The notes under the pieces are model-generated. The model saw only the letters and a program-made list of their open reading frames with translations, was not told the origin of the DNA and made no database searches. From Flavobacteriaceae bacterium (GTDB taxonomy: Bacteria; Bacteroidota; Bacteroidia; Flavobacteriales; Flavobacteriaceae), in assembly GCA_025800395.1 (NCBI GenBank), contig JAOXRU010000491.1, positions 1-64,000 on the forward strand: a stretch of 64,000 bases of DNA. Reading direction: 5' to 3'. Made by a program: the position numbers and the translations under genes. Below, piece after piece: positions 1 through 8,162 of this stretch (position 1 is the stretch's first letter; every line of letters begins with the position of its first letter).

Positions 1-136
1 GGCTTTCTATAGATTTATTTTGTCTTTCCTTATGCGTCGTTGTGATCTTTTCGAGCTATAAATAGCCCTTCAAAGCCACGCCTAGCCTAAGAAAATCAAA
101 ATAAACTGTGTGCGTAAGTTATATCGAACTCACGTT
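1..136 (+). repeat. Right part of a structured repeat, cut by the window edge (copy A)
   Basis: This stretch aligns along its length with 7903-8051. Shared blocks include GGCTTTCT at the left edge, TCTTTCCTTATGCGT, AATAGCCCTT, AGCCACGCCT, CTAAGAAAATC and the terminal TATATCGAACTCACGTT (120-136). The outer hairpin arms TTTATTTTG (14-22) and CAAAATAAA (97-105) pair perfectly, although the bases differ from those in the other copy. The element ends only 9 bases before the next start codon, so it supplies the whole visible leader of that gene. The left terminus lies outside the window. Confidence 0.8.
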
Positions 137-145
137 AACTAACTT

Positions 146-1399
146 ATGTCTACAACCACCAACACCAGATCTTGGTTACAAAGATTAAAAGAAGAAAGCT
201 GGGAAGCGGAATTACTGGTATCTACCGTTGCTATATTCGGAACTTTTAAATCGTTCGATCTTATCGATAGTTTTACCAATACGCTCATTAATTGGCTGCC
301 AGATGCCTATTACTATGTAGTATATTTCATCATGTTTTTTGGGTATATTGGTTTAAGTATCCTCAATGGAATGTTTCTCATTCACTTTGTGTTGCGTGCC
401 TACTGGATAGGTTTGGTAGGCTTGTCTTCTGTATTTCCAAATTATAGTTTAGAAGATTCGGCTTATTCTAAAATTTATACCAAAAAAATACTGGCAGTAT
501 TGCCCAATCCAAAAGAGAGTATAGAAAAAGTAGATAATTTGTGTAGTGTAATATTTTCCGTGGGTTTTACGCTATTGTTTTTGTATGTGTTCTTTAGTAT
601 TACTTCTACGGTATATACCTTTTTGTTTTATTGGCTTAGCAGTTATGTGCCAACATGGGTTTTATGGATACCAATAGGAATAATATTAGCCATGTTGATA
701 TTACAAATATTTTTTAGTGCTATTGCCAGTCAGAAACGATATGCAGGAAATGAAAAACTGCAAAATTGGAATTTAAAATTAGTACTATTCACCTCAAAAG
801 TAACCATGGGGCCCTTATATAAGAATATTTTGGAGGTGAGTATGTTGTTTGGTTCTAATTACAAGAAGAAAAAAGGCATGATAGGACTTGTACTTTTGTA
901 CGTACTATTTGGAATAATTATCTGCGTGATACGAATACAAGATACCCCACTTTTATACCTTATAAACACAGAAAAGTATTTTGTGTCGCAAAGGGTACAA
1001 CCATTTTATTACCAAGAGAATAATGTAGATAGTGGTTTGTTGTTACAACCAGAATTAAACAAACTATTACAAGACAAATCAACCATGTCGGTATTTATCC
1101 CAGTATTTGCACATCAGAGGAAAGTGTATAGAGAGGAGTGCGATTCCAAAGACAACACTACCAATACTAAAGAAAAAAGAAATTATGTAGACTGCTATAA
1201 GCAGCATTATGCTATTTTCTTAGATGATACCAAGGTAGCTACAGATTATCTTATAGAAGAACATGCAAAAACCAATCAATTAGGCATGCGTGTCTTTATT
1301 CCTTTAGATAGTGTTAGTCGTGGCTTACACCAATTGAAAATTCAAAAAAAAGGAGAGAACCCTAGAGACTGGGAAATTCCTTTTTATATAGAAAAATAG
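146..1399 (+). CDS. Hypothetical polytopic membrane protein
   Basis: This 417-residue protein is not recognised. It has hydrophobic segments at about 55-82, 136-160, 170-195 and 245-263, which suggests four or five membrane spans. A hydrophilic C-terminal domain of about 150 residues follows, and there is no cleavable signal peptide. The C-terminal part contains two cysteines (in EECDSK and VDCYKQ) and would lie on one side of the membrane. The ATG at 146 is the first in-frame start after the repeat that ends at 136, so its promoter either lies in the repeat or beyond the window. It is transcribed toward trxB but separated from it by 162 bases that carry a separate promoter. No function is proposed. 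Confidence 0.75.
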   Translation: MSTTTNTRSWLQRLKEESWEAELLVSTVAIFGTFKSFDLIDSFTNTLINWLPDAYYYVVYFIMFFGYIGLSILNGMFLIHFVLRAYWIGLVGLSSVFPNYSLEDSAYSKIYTKKILAVLPNPKESIEKVDNLCSVIFSVGFTLLFLYVFFSITSTVYTFLFYWLSSYVPTWVLWIPIGIILAMLILQIFFSAIASQKRYAGNEKLQNWNLKLVLFTSKVTMGPLYKNILEVSMLFGSNYKKKKGMIGLVLLYVLFGIIICVIRIQDTPLLYLINTEKYFVSQRVQPFYYQENNVDSGLLLQPELNKLLQDKSTMSVFIPVFAHQRKVYREECDSKDNTTNTKEKRNYVDCYKQHYAIFLDDTKVATDYLIEEHAKTNQLGMRVFIPLDSVSRGLHQLKIQKKGENPRDWEIPFYIEK

Positions 1400-1507
1400 G
1401 GGATAAGCAAGAAACAAACGTATCATTTACAGAGAATACCAAAAGCTATCACAGAAACAGTATAAAAAATGTTGATAGCCTATGAATATGTTTTATTAGT
1501 AATGGTT

Positions 1508-1536
1508 TTTGAAAGTAGGAATATATAGTACATTTG
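1508..1536 (+). promoter_or_regulatory. Bacteroidota-type promoter of trxB
   Basis: TTTG at 1508-1511 and TACATTTG at 1529-1536 are separated by 17 bases. This fits the Bacteroidota primary sigma consensus (TTTG, then TANNTTTG). Transcription would begin near 1543, about 20 bases before the trxB ATG. Confidence 0.7.
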
Positions 1537-1561
1537 TTGCACAAAAATTAAACTACAGCAC

Positions 1562-2500
1562 ATGGAAAGAATAAAATGTTTAATCATCGGATCTGGTCCT
1601 GCGGGTTATACCGCAGCCATTTATGCATCTAGAGCAGATTTAAAACCAGTAGTATATACAGGAATGGAGCCAGGCGGACAATTGACTACAACCACAGAAG
1701 TAGATAATTTCCCAGGTTATCCAGAGGGGATCGATGGTCCCACGATGATGACGCAATTGCAAGCGCAAGCCGAACGATTTGGAACCGAGGTTCGTATAGG
1801 CATGGTGACTAAAGTAGATTTGGCAACGGCACATGGCGGTATTCATAAAGTAACTGTAGATAACAATACCGAATTAGAAGCAGAAACTATTATTATAGCC
1901 ACAGGAGCTACTGCTAAGTACCTAGGATTAGAGAGCGAACAACGCCTTCGTGGTGGTGGTGTGTCTGCTTGTGCGGTTTGTGACGGTTTCTTTTACAAAG
2001 GACAAGATGTTGCTATTGTAGGAGCAGGGGATACAGCAGCCGAGGAAGCTACCTATTTAGCCAATATTTGTAATCATGTTACCATGTTGGTGCGTAAAGA
2101 TTATATGCGTGCTTCCAAAGCCATGCAACATCGGGTAAACAACACCAAAAACATTAGCGTAAAGTACAATACCGAGGTAGATGAAGTATTAGGGGAGCAA
2201 GTAGTAGAAGGTTTGCGTATGGTAAACAACCAAACAGGCGAAAAACAGGATATAGATATTACCGGTTTGTTCATAGCAATAGGCCACAAACCAAATACCG
2301 ATGTGTTTGCAGGACAAATAGATATGGATGAGACTGGCTATATTATTACCAATGGAAAGAGTACAAAAACCAATGTGCCTGGGGTATTTGCTTCAGGAGA
2401 TGTACAAGATAACGAATACCGCCAAGCAATTACCGCTGCTGGTACGGGCTGTATGGCAGCTTTGGATGCAGAAAGGTATTTAGCAAGTATAGAAGGCTAG
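1562..2500 (+). CDS. trxB: Thioredoxin reductase
   Basis: This is a 312-residue cytoplasmic flavoenzyme that passes electrons from NADPH through FAD to thioredoxin. The FAD-binding GSGPAG lies at 10-15, the redox pair CAVC at 137-140 followed by DG, and the NADPH-binding GAGDTA near 154-159. The C-terminal FAD motif GVFASGDVQD is also present. Length and motif order match the low-molecular-weight bacterial enzyme. It is monocistronic: a promoter lies directly upstream and a bidirectional hairpin terminator separates it from the convergent DUF2807 gene. Expected role: thiol-disulfide homeostasis and supply of reduced thioredoxin, for example to ribonucleotide reductase and peroxidases. Confidence 0.97.
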   Translation: MERIKCLIIGSGPAGYTAAIYASRADLKPVVYTGMEPGGQLTTTTEVDNFPGYPEGIDGPTMMTQLQAQAERFGTEVRIGMVTKVDLATAHGGIHKVTVDNNTELEAETIIIATGATAKYLGLESEQRLRGGGVSACAVCDGFFYKGQDVAIVGAGDTAAEEATYLANICNHVTMLVRKDYMRASKAMQHRVNNTKNISVKYNTEVDEVLGEQVVEGLRMVNNQTGEKQDIDITGLFIAIGHKPNTDVFAGQIDMDETGYIITNGKSTKTNVPGVFASGDVQDNEYRQAITAAGTGCMAALDAERYLASIEG

Positions 2501-2545
2501 CATTTTCCGATTTCCATAAATTTTGATGGTATGGAGAACAAAAAT

Positions 2546-2579
2546 AAAAATAGGCTGTTATTTCCAACAGCCTATTTTT
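2546..2579. terminator. Bidirectional terminator between trxB and the DUF2807 gene
   Basis: AAAAATAGGCTGTT (2546-2559) and AACAGCCTATTTTT (2566-2579) form a perfect 14-bp stem with a 6-base loop. A-tracts on one side and T-tracts on the other allow function on both strands between convergent genes. Confidence 0.9.
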
Positions 2580-2620
2580 CAACAACTAAAATAAAACCTT
2601 TAAGGTAGGTTTAGACCTTT

Positions 2621-3343
2621 TTAACCTTTAGAAACACTTCCAGAGACAGATTTGTTTTTATTTACAGACGGGTTTCCGTAATAACGAACATCACCGCCGC
2701 TGCTGGCTCTGGCTTCTAACTTATCAGAAACCGAAATCTTTACATCGGCACCACTACTAGCTTCTGCTTTACAAGTTTGGGTTTGTAAGTTTCTTGCTCG
2801 TATATCGCTTCCGCTAGAGGCATCTACATCTGCATAGGCAGCTTCTCCGCTTAAACGAATATCTGCACCACTGCTACAGTTGGCTTCTAAAGATTTGCAA
2901 CTTATTTCGGCCTTTATATCGCTGCCGCTACTAGCAGTTATAATTAAATCATCTGCTTCTATCACAGTTTGTGAAACCAAATCGGCGCCACTTGAAGACC
3001 TTAAACTCGTTATTTCAGGAAGACTTACATATACTTTTTTGGTGGCTCTTCCAATATTTTCATCAGCATGTATGCGTAAACTTTCTCCCTCTATATCGGT
3101 TCGAATAAGGTCGATTACGTTTTCGTCGGCTTCTACTTTTATGCTGTATTCCTTAGCTTGGGTTACATAAACATCGATACCTTCTTGGGCTTTAATTTCT
3201 GTGAAATCTCCTGTGATAGCACGAGATTCTGAACTCACATTACCATTCCCTTTTACGCCTTCGCCAATATTGATGTCCAAATTACAAGACATAAAAAGCA
3301 GGCTGATAATTACTGTAATTAAAAATTTTGCTACTGTTGTCAT
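2621..3343 (-). CDS. Head-GIN (DUF2807) domain lipoprotein
   Basis: This 240-residue protein has an N-terminal lipoprotein signal (hydrophobic run, then FMSC with the lipid-modified Cys at about 20). The rest matches the DUF2807 putative auto-transporter adhesin head-GIN family. The C-terminal half is built from repeats headed by SSGAD or SSGSD, typical of a right-handed beta-solenoid. It lies 30 bases downstream of the PspC-domain gene in the same operon, as is common in Bacteroidota. The family is widespread but has no established biochemical role; an envelope or surface structural role is inferred. A second member with GSGD repeats is at 42569-43303. Confidence 0.85.
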   Translation of the reverse strand: MTTVAKFLITVIISLLFMSCNLDINIGEGVKGNGNVSSESRAITGDFTEIKAQEGIDVYVTQAKEYSIKVEADENVIDLIRTDIEGESLRIHADENIGRATKKVYVSLPEITSLRSSSGADLVSQTVIEADDLIITASSGSDIKAEISCKSLEANCSSGADIRLSGEAAYADVDASSGSDIRARNLQTQTCKAEASSGADVKISVSDKLEARASSGGDVRYYGNPSVNKNKSVSGSVSKG

Positions 3344-3373
3344 TATTTCTGTTTTTTTGATTGATAGTTGTAT

Positions 3374-5197
3374 TTATAAAGAGTCGATTTCTACCCCGTC
3401 TTGGTCAATTTTCATTTTGAAATCTTCCCCATTATTCTTTTTTACTTTGATGTCCACTCCGTCTTTATCTATGCGAATTCGATTTTCCTTTTCTTCCTCC
3501 AGTTCGGTTTCCTCTTGGTCCACTGGACTTTCTTCACAATCTAAACATTCAAGAATTCCCTTCTCATTTAGCTTCCAATTGTAAGCATCCATTTCCCAAT
3601 AGCTATAGTCCATATTATTTGGTATACGTCTAAGTCTAATATCATCTAGCTCGTTAAAAGAAATCAAGCTATTGCGAGGAAGGTATAAGCTCAAATACAC
3701 TTTTTGATTTCCAAATTTGTTTTCAGCCAATGTTGTAAGATATTCATCTAGGCGCAACTTATTATTATGCAATTCGAAATTGTACATCACTGCCTTAGCT
3801 CTAGATGCTGCATGCTTAAAAGAGCTTCCGTCTGCGTCTTTTCTTATTTTTAAATATGCGGTTTCATCCTTGCTTGGTTTTATAATTAATCTAATCGACT
3901 CACTATAAAGCACATCTTCGCCATCTTCGTTGGTAATGAGATGAAATCCATCCATATCAAATTCATGATCTCTGGGGTACGCATCTTCCAATTCCATGGC
4001 TTCTATAACTAAAGGTTCATTTTGGTTAAAAACCAATTCATGAGTATCGGTACTACTAGAGGTATAGGCATAAGATGCAGCTTGTTTTAGGCCTAAAACA
4101 ATAAGACCTATTACAGCAGCAATCCATAGACCCAATAATGCAAACTTGGCGAAGTTACCAATCGATTTTAGGTTGTTTACCAGTATTTTTAGTCCCAAAT
4201 AAAAAAGGAAGAAAAATGGAATACCAAACGCAAAAAAGGCTATGAGCGATATAAGCCATATAGGAGCAGCACTACTATTGACTACATTTACGAAATCAAA
4301 CCCAGGAACATGTACCATATCTGCGACTCCAGCAGTAGTGAGTCCTACAAAAAGGCCAATAAGAGAAGAACCTCCTATGATGATAAGTAGGATACCGATA
4401 AACTTTCCAAAAACTTTGAAAAGTAATAAGAAGATATCTCCTATAGAGTCAAAAAAGTTTTTGCCATTTTGCTTCACTTTATTGGCATAATCTCCTTCCT
4501 TCATTTTCTGATTGATGTCTTGGGCGCCTTCCTTTAATTTGGAAGACATTTCATTTGCACCGTCTTTTATTTTATTCGTGACTTCAGCGGTGCCATCTTT
4601 GATGGTTGAAGTCACGTTATCCAAACCCTCTTTAACCTTCTTCTCGATATTGGAAATGGTAACTGGGTCTCCGGTCATGGCTATTTTTTCTGATGTAGTT
4701 GTTGCTTCCGGAATCAAAATCCACAACAAAATATAGATGATGATAGGGGAGCCAAATCCAGATACTACTACCAATATCCATAAGATACGAATCCATAAAG
4801 GATCGATATTTAAATAGTGTCCAATTCCAGCAGAAACACCTGCAATATATTTGTTGTCGGGGTCTCTAAAGAATTTTTTACTTTTCGTACGAGAAGCTGA
4901 TTTTGGTTTTACTTCATCTTCAAATATGTCTTCATCTACCGCATAGTCTTCTGGTTGTCCCATGATATTGATGACTTCTTCTACTATAGAATTGGTGATC
5001 ACCATGGTATCGTTTGATTTTCTCTCACTGAATAATTCAGCGATTCGTGCTTCGATATCCGCAATGATCTCTTCCTCTCCAGGAGTATTTTCGAAAGAGC
5101 GTTTGATCGATTGCAAATAACGCTGTAGCTTTAGATAGGCATCTTCATCTATGTGGAAGAAGGTATTTGCCAGATTAATATTTACGGTCTTATTCAT
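3374..5197 (-). CDS. PspC-domain multi-pass membrane protein
   Basis: This 607-residue protein has four parts. The N-terminal soluble region (1-100) is typical of Bacteroidota PspC proteins. A PspC domain (about 108-164) carries FRDPDNKYIAGV and the WILVVVSGFG membrane segment. Next is a stretch of amphipathic repeats (about 185-245, units such as TIKDGTAEVTNK and KLKEGAQDINQK). Three further membrane segments follow (about 255-285, 312-338, 352-372), and then a soluble C-terminal domain of about 230 residues rich in acidic residues near its end. PspC in other phyla takes part in the phage-shock membrane-stress response. Here it follows a PadR regulator by 5 bases and precedes a DUF2807 lipoprotein, which suggests a PadR-controlled envelope-stress operon. 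Confidence 0.88.
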   Translation of the reverse strand: MNKTVNINLANTFFHIDEDAYLKLQRYLQSIKRSFENTPGEEEIIADIEARIAELFSERKSNDTMVITNSIVEEVINIMGQPEDYAVDEDIFEDEVKPKSASRTKSKKFFRDPDNKYIAGVSAGIGHYLNIDPLWIRILWILVVVSGFGSPIIIYILLWILIPEATTTSEKIAMTGDPVTISNIEKKVKEGLDNVTSTIKDGTAEVTNKIKDGANEMSSKLKEGAQDINQKMKEGDYANKVKQNGKNFFDSIGDIFLLLFKVFGKFIGILLIIIGGSSLIGLFVGLTTAGVADMVHVPGFDFVNVVNSSAAPIWLISLIAFFAFGIPFFFLFYLGLKILVNNLKSIGNFAKFALLGLWIAAVIGLIVLGLKQAASYAYTSSSTDTHELVFNQNEPLVIEAMELEDAYPRDHEFDMDGFHLITNEDGEDVLYSESIRLIIKPSKDETAYLKIRKDADGSSFKHAASRAKAVMYNFELHNNKLRLDEYLTTLAENKFGNQKVYLSLYLPRNSLISFNELDDIRLRRIPNNMDYSYWEMDAYNWKLNEKGILECLDCEESPVDQEETELEEEKENRIRIDKDGVDIKVKKNNGEDFKMKIDQDGVEIDSL

Positions 5198-5202
5198 TGT
5201 TG

Positions 5203-5532
5203 TTATTTTTTGCTAGTGACTAGTGTTACTGCGTTACTTAATTCGTTCCAAGTGGTACTTAATTCTTTTAAGAATATCTTTCCTGTTTCCGTAAGAGCAT
5301 AATACTTACGTGGTGGTCCTGAAGTGGATTCTTCCCAGCGATATTGGAGTAGTCCAGCATTTTTTAAGCGTGTTAAAAGGGGGTAAATGGTACCTTCAAC
5401 TACCAGCATTTTGGCATCTTTTAATGCGCCTAAAATCTCTGAGGCATATTTGTCGTCTTCTCTCAAGATCGACAAAATACAGTATTCCAATACGCCCTTA
5501 CGCATTTGTGCTTTGGTGTTTTCTATCTTCAT
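5203..5532 (-). CDS. PadR-family transcriptional regulator
   Basis: This 109-residue winged-helix protein begins with the typical Bacteroidota PadR pattern (RKGVLEYCILSIL). It continues with the recognition helix and wing (VEGTIYPLLTRLKNAGLL and GPPRKYYALTETG). It is the short PadR type, without the long C-terminal dimerisation domain. As first gene of the PadR-PspC-DUF2807 operon it probably autoregulates it. The inducing signal cannot be read from the sequence. Confidence 0.93.
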   Translation of the reverse strand: MKIENTKAQMRKGVLEYCILSILREDDKYASEILGALKDAKMLVVEGTIYPLLTRLKNAGLLQYRWEESTSGPPRKYYALTETGKIFLKELSTTWNELSNAVTLVTSKK

Positions 5533-5637
5533 AAGCGCATAATACTTTTAAAATTAAACTGTTCGTTTTTTGATGATGAAAATTGTTGCAACAATTTATA
5601 TATCCCGATATAAAACGGGGGTTGATTGATGATGATT

Positions 5638-6117
5638 TTATTTAATAAACCGAATGGTCATCGGATAACGATAGGTAAGGCCATCGTTGGTTCGTATCGT
5701 TGCAATAATGCTACAATAGATATCTAATATAAAGAGCACGACTCCTAAAATTCCTGTGATACCAAAAAATATAATGCTTGGGCCCATATGGAAGAAATCT
5801 TTCCAATGCCTTCCATTAAAATGAATATCGTGAGTGTTGTGATCTAATAGGTCGTGTATATTGATGAAATCCGAAATTCCCCACACAAATAATGGGATGG
5901 TAATAATTCCTAAAAGGATACTATACAATAGGATGCTTATTTGAAAGTTTAACGCTTCTTTACCATTGTGATCTATAAACCTTGAATCCGACTTGTTGGC
6001 AGTCCAAAGCAACAATGGAATAATAAAATTTCCAAAGGGAATGAGATACTTACTAAAAGTAGATGCATGTATAATTGCACTGATGTTTTTGTGGTGTTTT
6101 GATATAGTTGATTCCAT
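5638..6117 (-). CDS. DUF4870-family small membrane protein
   Basis: This 159-residue protein has the DUF4870 pattern. After a short hydrophilic N-terminus there is a first membrane segment (FGNFIIPLLLW). The conserved HNGKEALNFQISILLYSI segment leads into a second helix, and a third and fourth hydrophobic helix follow near the C-terminus. A histidine-rich loop (HDLLDHNTHDIHFNGRHW) lies between the helices. Proteins of this family are found beside PspC/PadR genes in Bacteroidota, as here, but their function is not established. It has its own promoter (6137-6168), so it is probably transcribed separately from the PadR operon downstream. Confidence 0.85.
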   Translation of the reverse strand: MESTISKHHKNISAIIHASTFSKYLIPFGNFIIPLLLWTANKSDSRFIDHNGKEALNFQISILLYSILLGIITIPLFVWGISDFINIHDLLDHNTHDIHFNGRHWKDFFHMGPSIIFFGITGILGVVLFILDIYCSIIATIRTNDGLTYRYPMTIRFIK

Positions 6118-6136
6118 AACCTATTATTTTCTTATG

Positions 6137-6168
6137 CAAATATATATCCAAAAAAAGGTATTATGCAA
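6137..6168 (-). promoter_or_regulatory. Promoter of the DUF4870 gene
   Basis: Read on the minus strand, TTG (6168-6166) is followed 21 bases later by TATATTTG (6144-6137), a full match to TANNTTTG. The transcript would start near 6130, shortly before the ATG at 6117. Confidence 0.6.
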
Positions 6169-6260
6169 TACATAGTACTTAATATTAACAAATTTTTAAC
6201 ATATATTAGATTTAAAATATTTCACAAAAAAAGCCTATATTGCCCATTATTATAAGGCTT

Positions 6261-6722
6261 ATGAAGTTAACAACAAGAGAATTTAATACTTTAACTTTTT
6301 TTAAACTCCCATCTGCTTGGTGGACAGGAGTTCGGTTAAAGTCAGTAAATGAAAAGGAAGCAATCACGACCGCTAAATTGGGATGGAGAAACCAAAATCC
6401 GTTTAAATCTATGTTTTGGGCAGTTCAGGGTATGGCCGCTGAATTTGCCACTGGAGCATTGGTTATTGGATATATTCGTTCGACTGGTAAGTCAATTTCT
6501 ATGTTGGTAGTTAATAACAAAGCCAATTTTAGCAAAAAAGCCGTTGGACGTATTCATTTTACATGTGTAGATGGCGACAAAGTAGAGGGAGCAATAGCCG
6601 AGGCTGTAAAGACAGGAGAAGGGCAAACCATATGGATGCAATCTGTTGGACGAGATTCTAGTGGAGATATAGTATCTACTTTTGATTTTGAATGGTCTAT
6701 ACGAGTGAAGCAAAAGAAATAA
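6261..6722 (+). CDS. DUF4442 hotdog-fold protein (thioesterase-like)
   Basis: Starting from the ATG at 6261, this 153-residue protein matches the DUF4442 group of hotdog-fold proteins, related to acyl-CoA thioesterases. Recognisable segments are LPSAWWTGVRLKSV, WRNQNPFKSMFWAVQGMAAE (the position of the hotdog helix) and the strand KANFSKKAVGRIHFTC. The upstream in-frame start at 6240 would add seven residues not expected in the family, so 6261 is preferred. Substrate is unknown. It is transcribed alone, divergent from the DUF4870 gene. Confidence 0.8.
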   Translation: MKLTTREFNTLTFFKLPSAWWTGVRLKSVNEKEAITTAKLGWRNQNPFKSMFWAVQGMAAEFATGALVIGYIRSTGKSISMLVVNNKANFSKKAVGRIHFTCVDGDKVEGAIAEAVKTGEGQTIWMQSVGRDSSGDIVSTFDFEWSIRVKQKK

Positions 6723-6886
6723 AACATGAATTATAGAAGTTGAAAATTCCCCTCTAAGGATTTTTTTAAAGAATTATACTATAATTGCTATACTGTCTAT
6801 TTAAATAAATTATCAGAATATTCAAATACTTTGTAAGTTATATATTTCATAATCGTACTAATTGTTTATAATTAACAAATATTATT

Positions 6887-7753
6887 ATGAAATACACATT
6901 ATTGTTTTTAGCTATGACAGCTTTTGTTTTCGTTAGTTGTAGTGACGATGACGACAACGCAACCACATCTACATTAACTTTGAATTTAACCGGATTGGAA
7001 GATCTTGGCGACGCCTACCGTTATGAAGGCTGGGTAATTGTAAATGGTACTCCGGTATCTACAGGAATATTTTCTGTAGATGATGCGGGTAAACTTTCCC
7101 AGACTAAGTTTAACATTCCTACCGCTACGCTTTCTGCAGCTACTAAATTTGTTTTAACTATAGAGCCTCATCCAGATAAGGATAAGAATCCGTCTAAAAC
7201 AAAATATCTCGCAGGTGATTTCACCAATAATACAGCTACAATTGGAACTTCTACTGTAGCATCTAATTTTAGTAATATTGCTGGGAAGTATATAATTGCT
7301 GCGCCTACGGGAACAGCTGCTATGAATGAAGCCAATAGTGGTATATGGTTTATAGATAATAGCAGTGGTTCTATGATGGCGGGTCTTAATTTGCCAACAT
7401 TGAATGAAGGATGGAAGTACGAAGGATGGGTAGTTATTGATGGAAAGCCACTAACCACAGGAACTTTTACTGCAACAAATGTTGCAGATATGGCAGCTCC
7501 GTTTAGTGGAACAAAATCTGGGCCTGCATTTCCAGGTGAGGATTTTTTAAAAAATGCACCAACTGGCATCACTTTTCCAACAGACCTTAGAGGAAAAACA
7601 GCGGTGATAAGTATAGAACCTTCACCAGACAATAGTACTAAACCATTTACTTTAAAGCCTCTGGCAGGAATGATTCCTGCCAATCATACAGGAGTTGGCT
7701 CTATAGCTAATAATGTGATGGCTAGCTTTCCAAAGGGAACCGTTACTAGGTAA
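6887..7753 (+). CDS. Lipoprotein with two anti-sigma-K-like domains
   Basis: This 288-residue protein has a lipoprotein signal (FVFVSCSDDDD; lipid Cys near residue 19). An internal duplication follows. Residues about 31-110 and 158-270 share YEGWV(I/V)(V/I)(N/D)G followed by ST/TTGTF-type strands and an (S/T)IEP(S/H)PD segment. This layout resembles the extracytoplasmic C-terminal domain of RskA/anti-sigma-K proteins, but there is no zinc-finger or cytoplasmic sigma-binding part. It is therefore better described as a surface or periplasmic lipoprotein of unknown role. Its stop codon lies 2 bases before the structured repeat at 7756. Confidence 0.75.
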   Translation: MKYTLLFLAMTAFVFVSCSDDDDNATTSTLTLNLTGLEDLGDAYRYEGWVIVNGTPVSTGIFSVDDAGKLSQTKFNIPTATLSAATKFVLTIEPHPDKDKNPSKTKYLAGDFTNNTATIGTSTVASNFSNIAGKYIIAAPTGTAAMNEANSGIWFIDNSSGSMMAGLNLPTLNEGWKYEGWVVIDGKPLTTGTFTATNVADMAAPFSGTKSGPAFPGEDFLKNAPTGITFPTDLRGKTAVISIEPSPDNSTKPFTLKPLAGMIPANHTGVGSIANNVMASFPKGTVTR

Positions 7754-7755
7754 AT

Positions 7756-8051
7756 AACGTGAATTAGATATAAATTATTTACACAGAAGCCTTAGGTATA
7801 ATGAGATTTGATTTAAGAAGATGCAGGTTAAACCCTTAATACCATTTCAAATTAGAAATAGTATAATTTAAGTCTTTTTATTGCAAAGATTGTCGTACCT
7901 AAGGCTTTCTAAAGTTGGTTTTTGTCTTTCCTTATGCGTGGTTAAGACTTCGCGAGATAGGAATAGCCCTTCGAAGCCACGCCTTCCCGAAAGATTTCGG
8001 GACTAAGAAAATCAAAAACCACTGATGTTTAAGTCATATCGAACTCACGTT
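7756..8051 (+). mobile_element. Structured repeat with terminal inverted repeats (MITE-like, copy B)
   Basis: The ends are AACGTGAATTAGATATA (7756-7772) and CATATCGAACTCACGTT (8035-8051), inverted repeats with three mismatches over 17 bases. AAAT flanks both sides and could be a target duplication, though this is weak in AT-rich DNA. The left half holds a perfect 12-bp inverted repeat, AAGCCTTAGGTA (7787-7798) and TACCTAAGGCTT (7896-7907). The right half forms a long hairpin. Its outer arms are TGGTTTTTG (7916-7924) and CAAAAACCA (8013-8021), its inner arms GCGTGG (7936-7941) and CCACGC (7977-7982), and it carries a conserved AATAGCCCTT near the tip. An extra 18-bp palindrome (7985-8002) is absent from copy A. 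No coding capacity is visible. Confidence 0.75.
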
Positions 8052-8162
8052 AAATATAACTATTTATAAAACCATATTAAGCCGCTTTTAACAAGCGGTA
8101 TTTTTATAACAGATTGTAACATTTTTCACTTATAGATTACTTATAAAATAAAACAACAATTT

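Noticed and set aside
2880-3170. Open frames on the strand opposite DUF2807, lon, DUF58 and GH genes
   Set aside because: They follow the codon pattern of the real genes on the other strand and show no signal, domain or start context.
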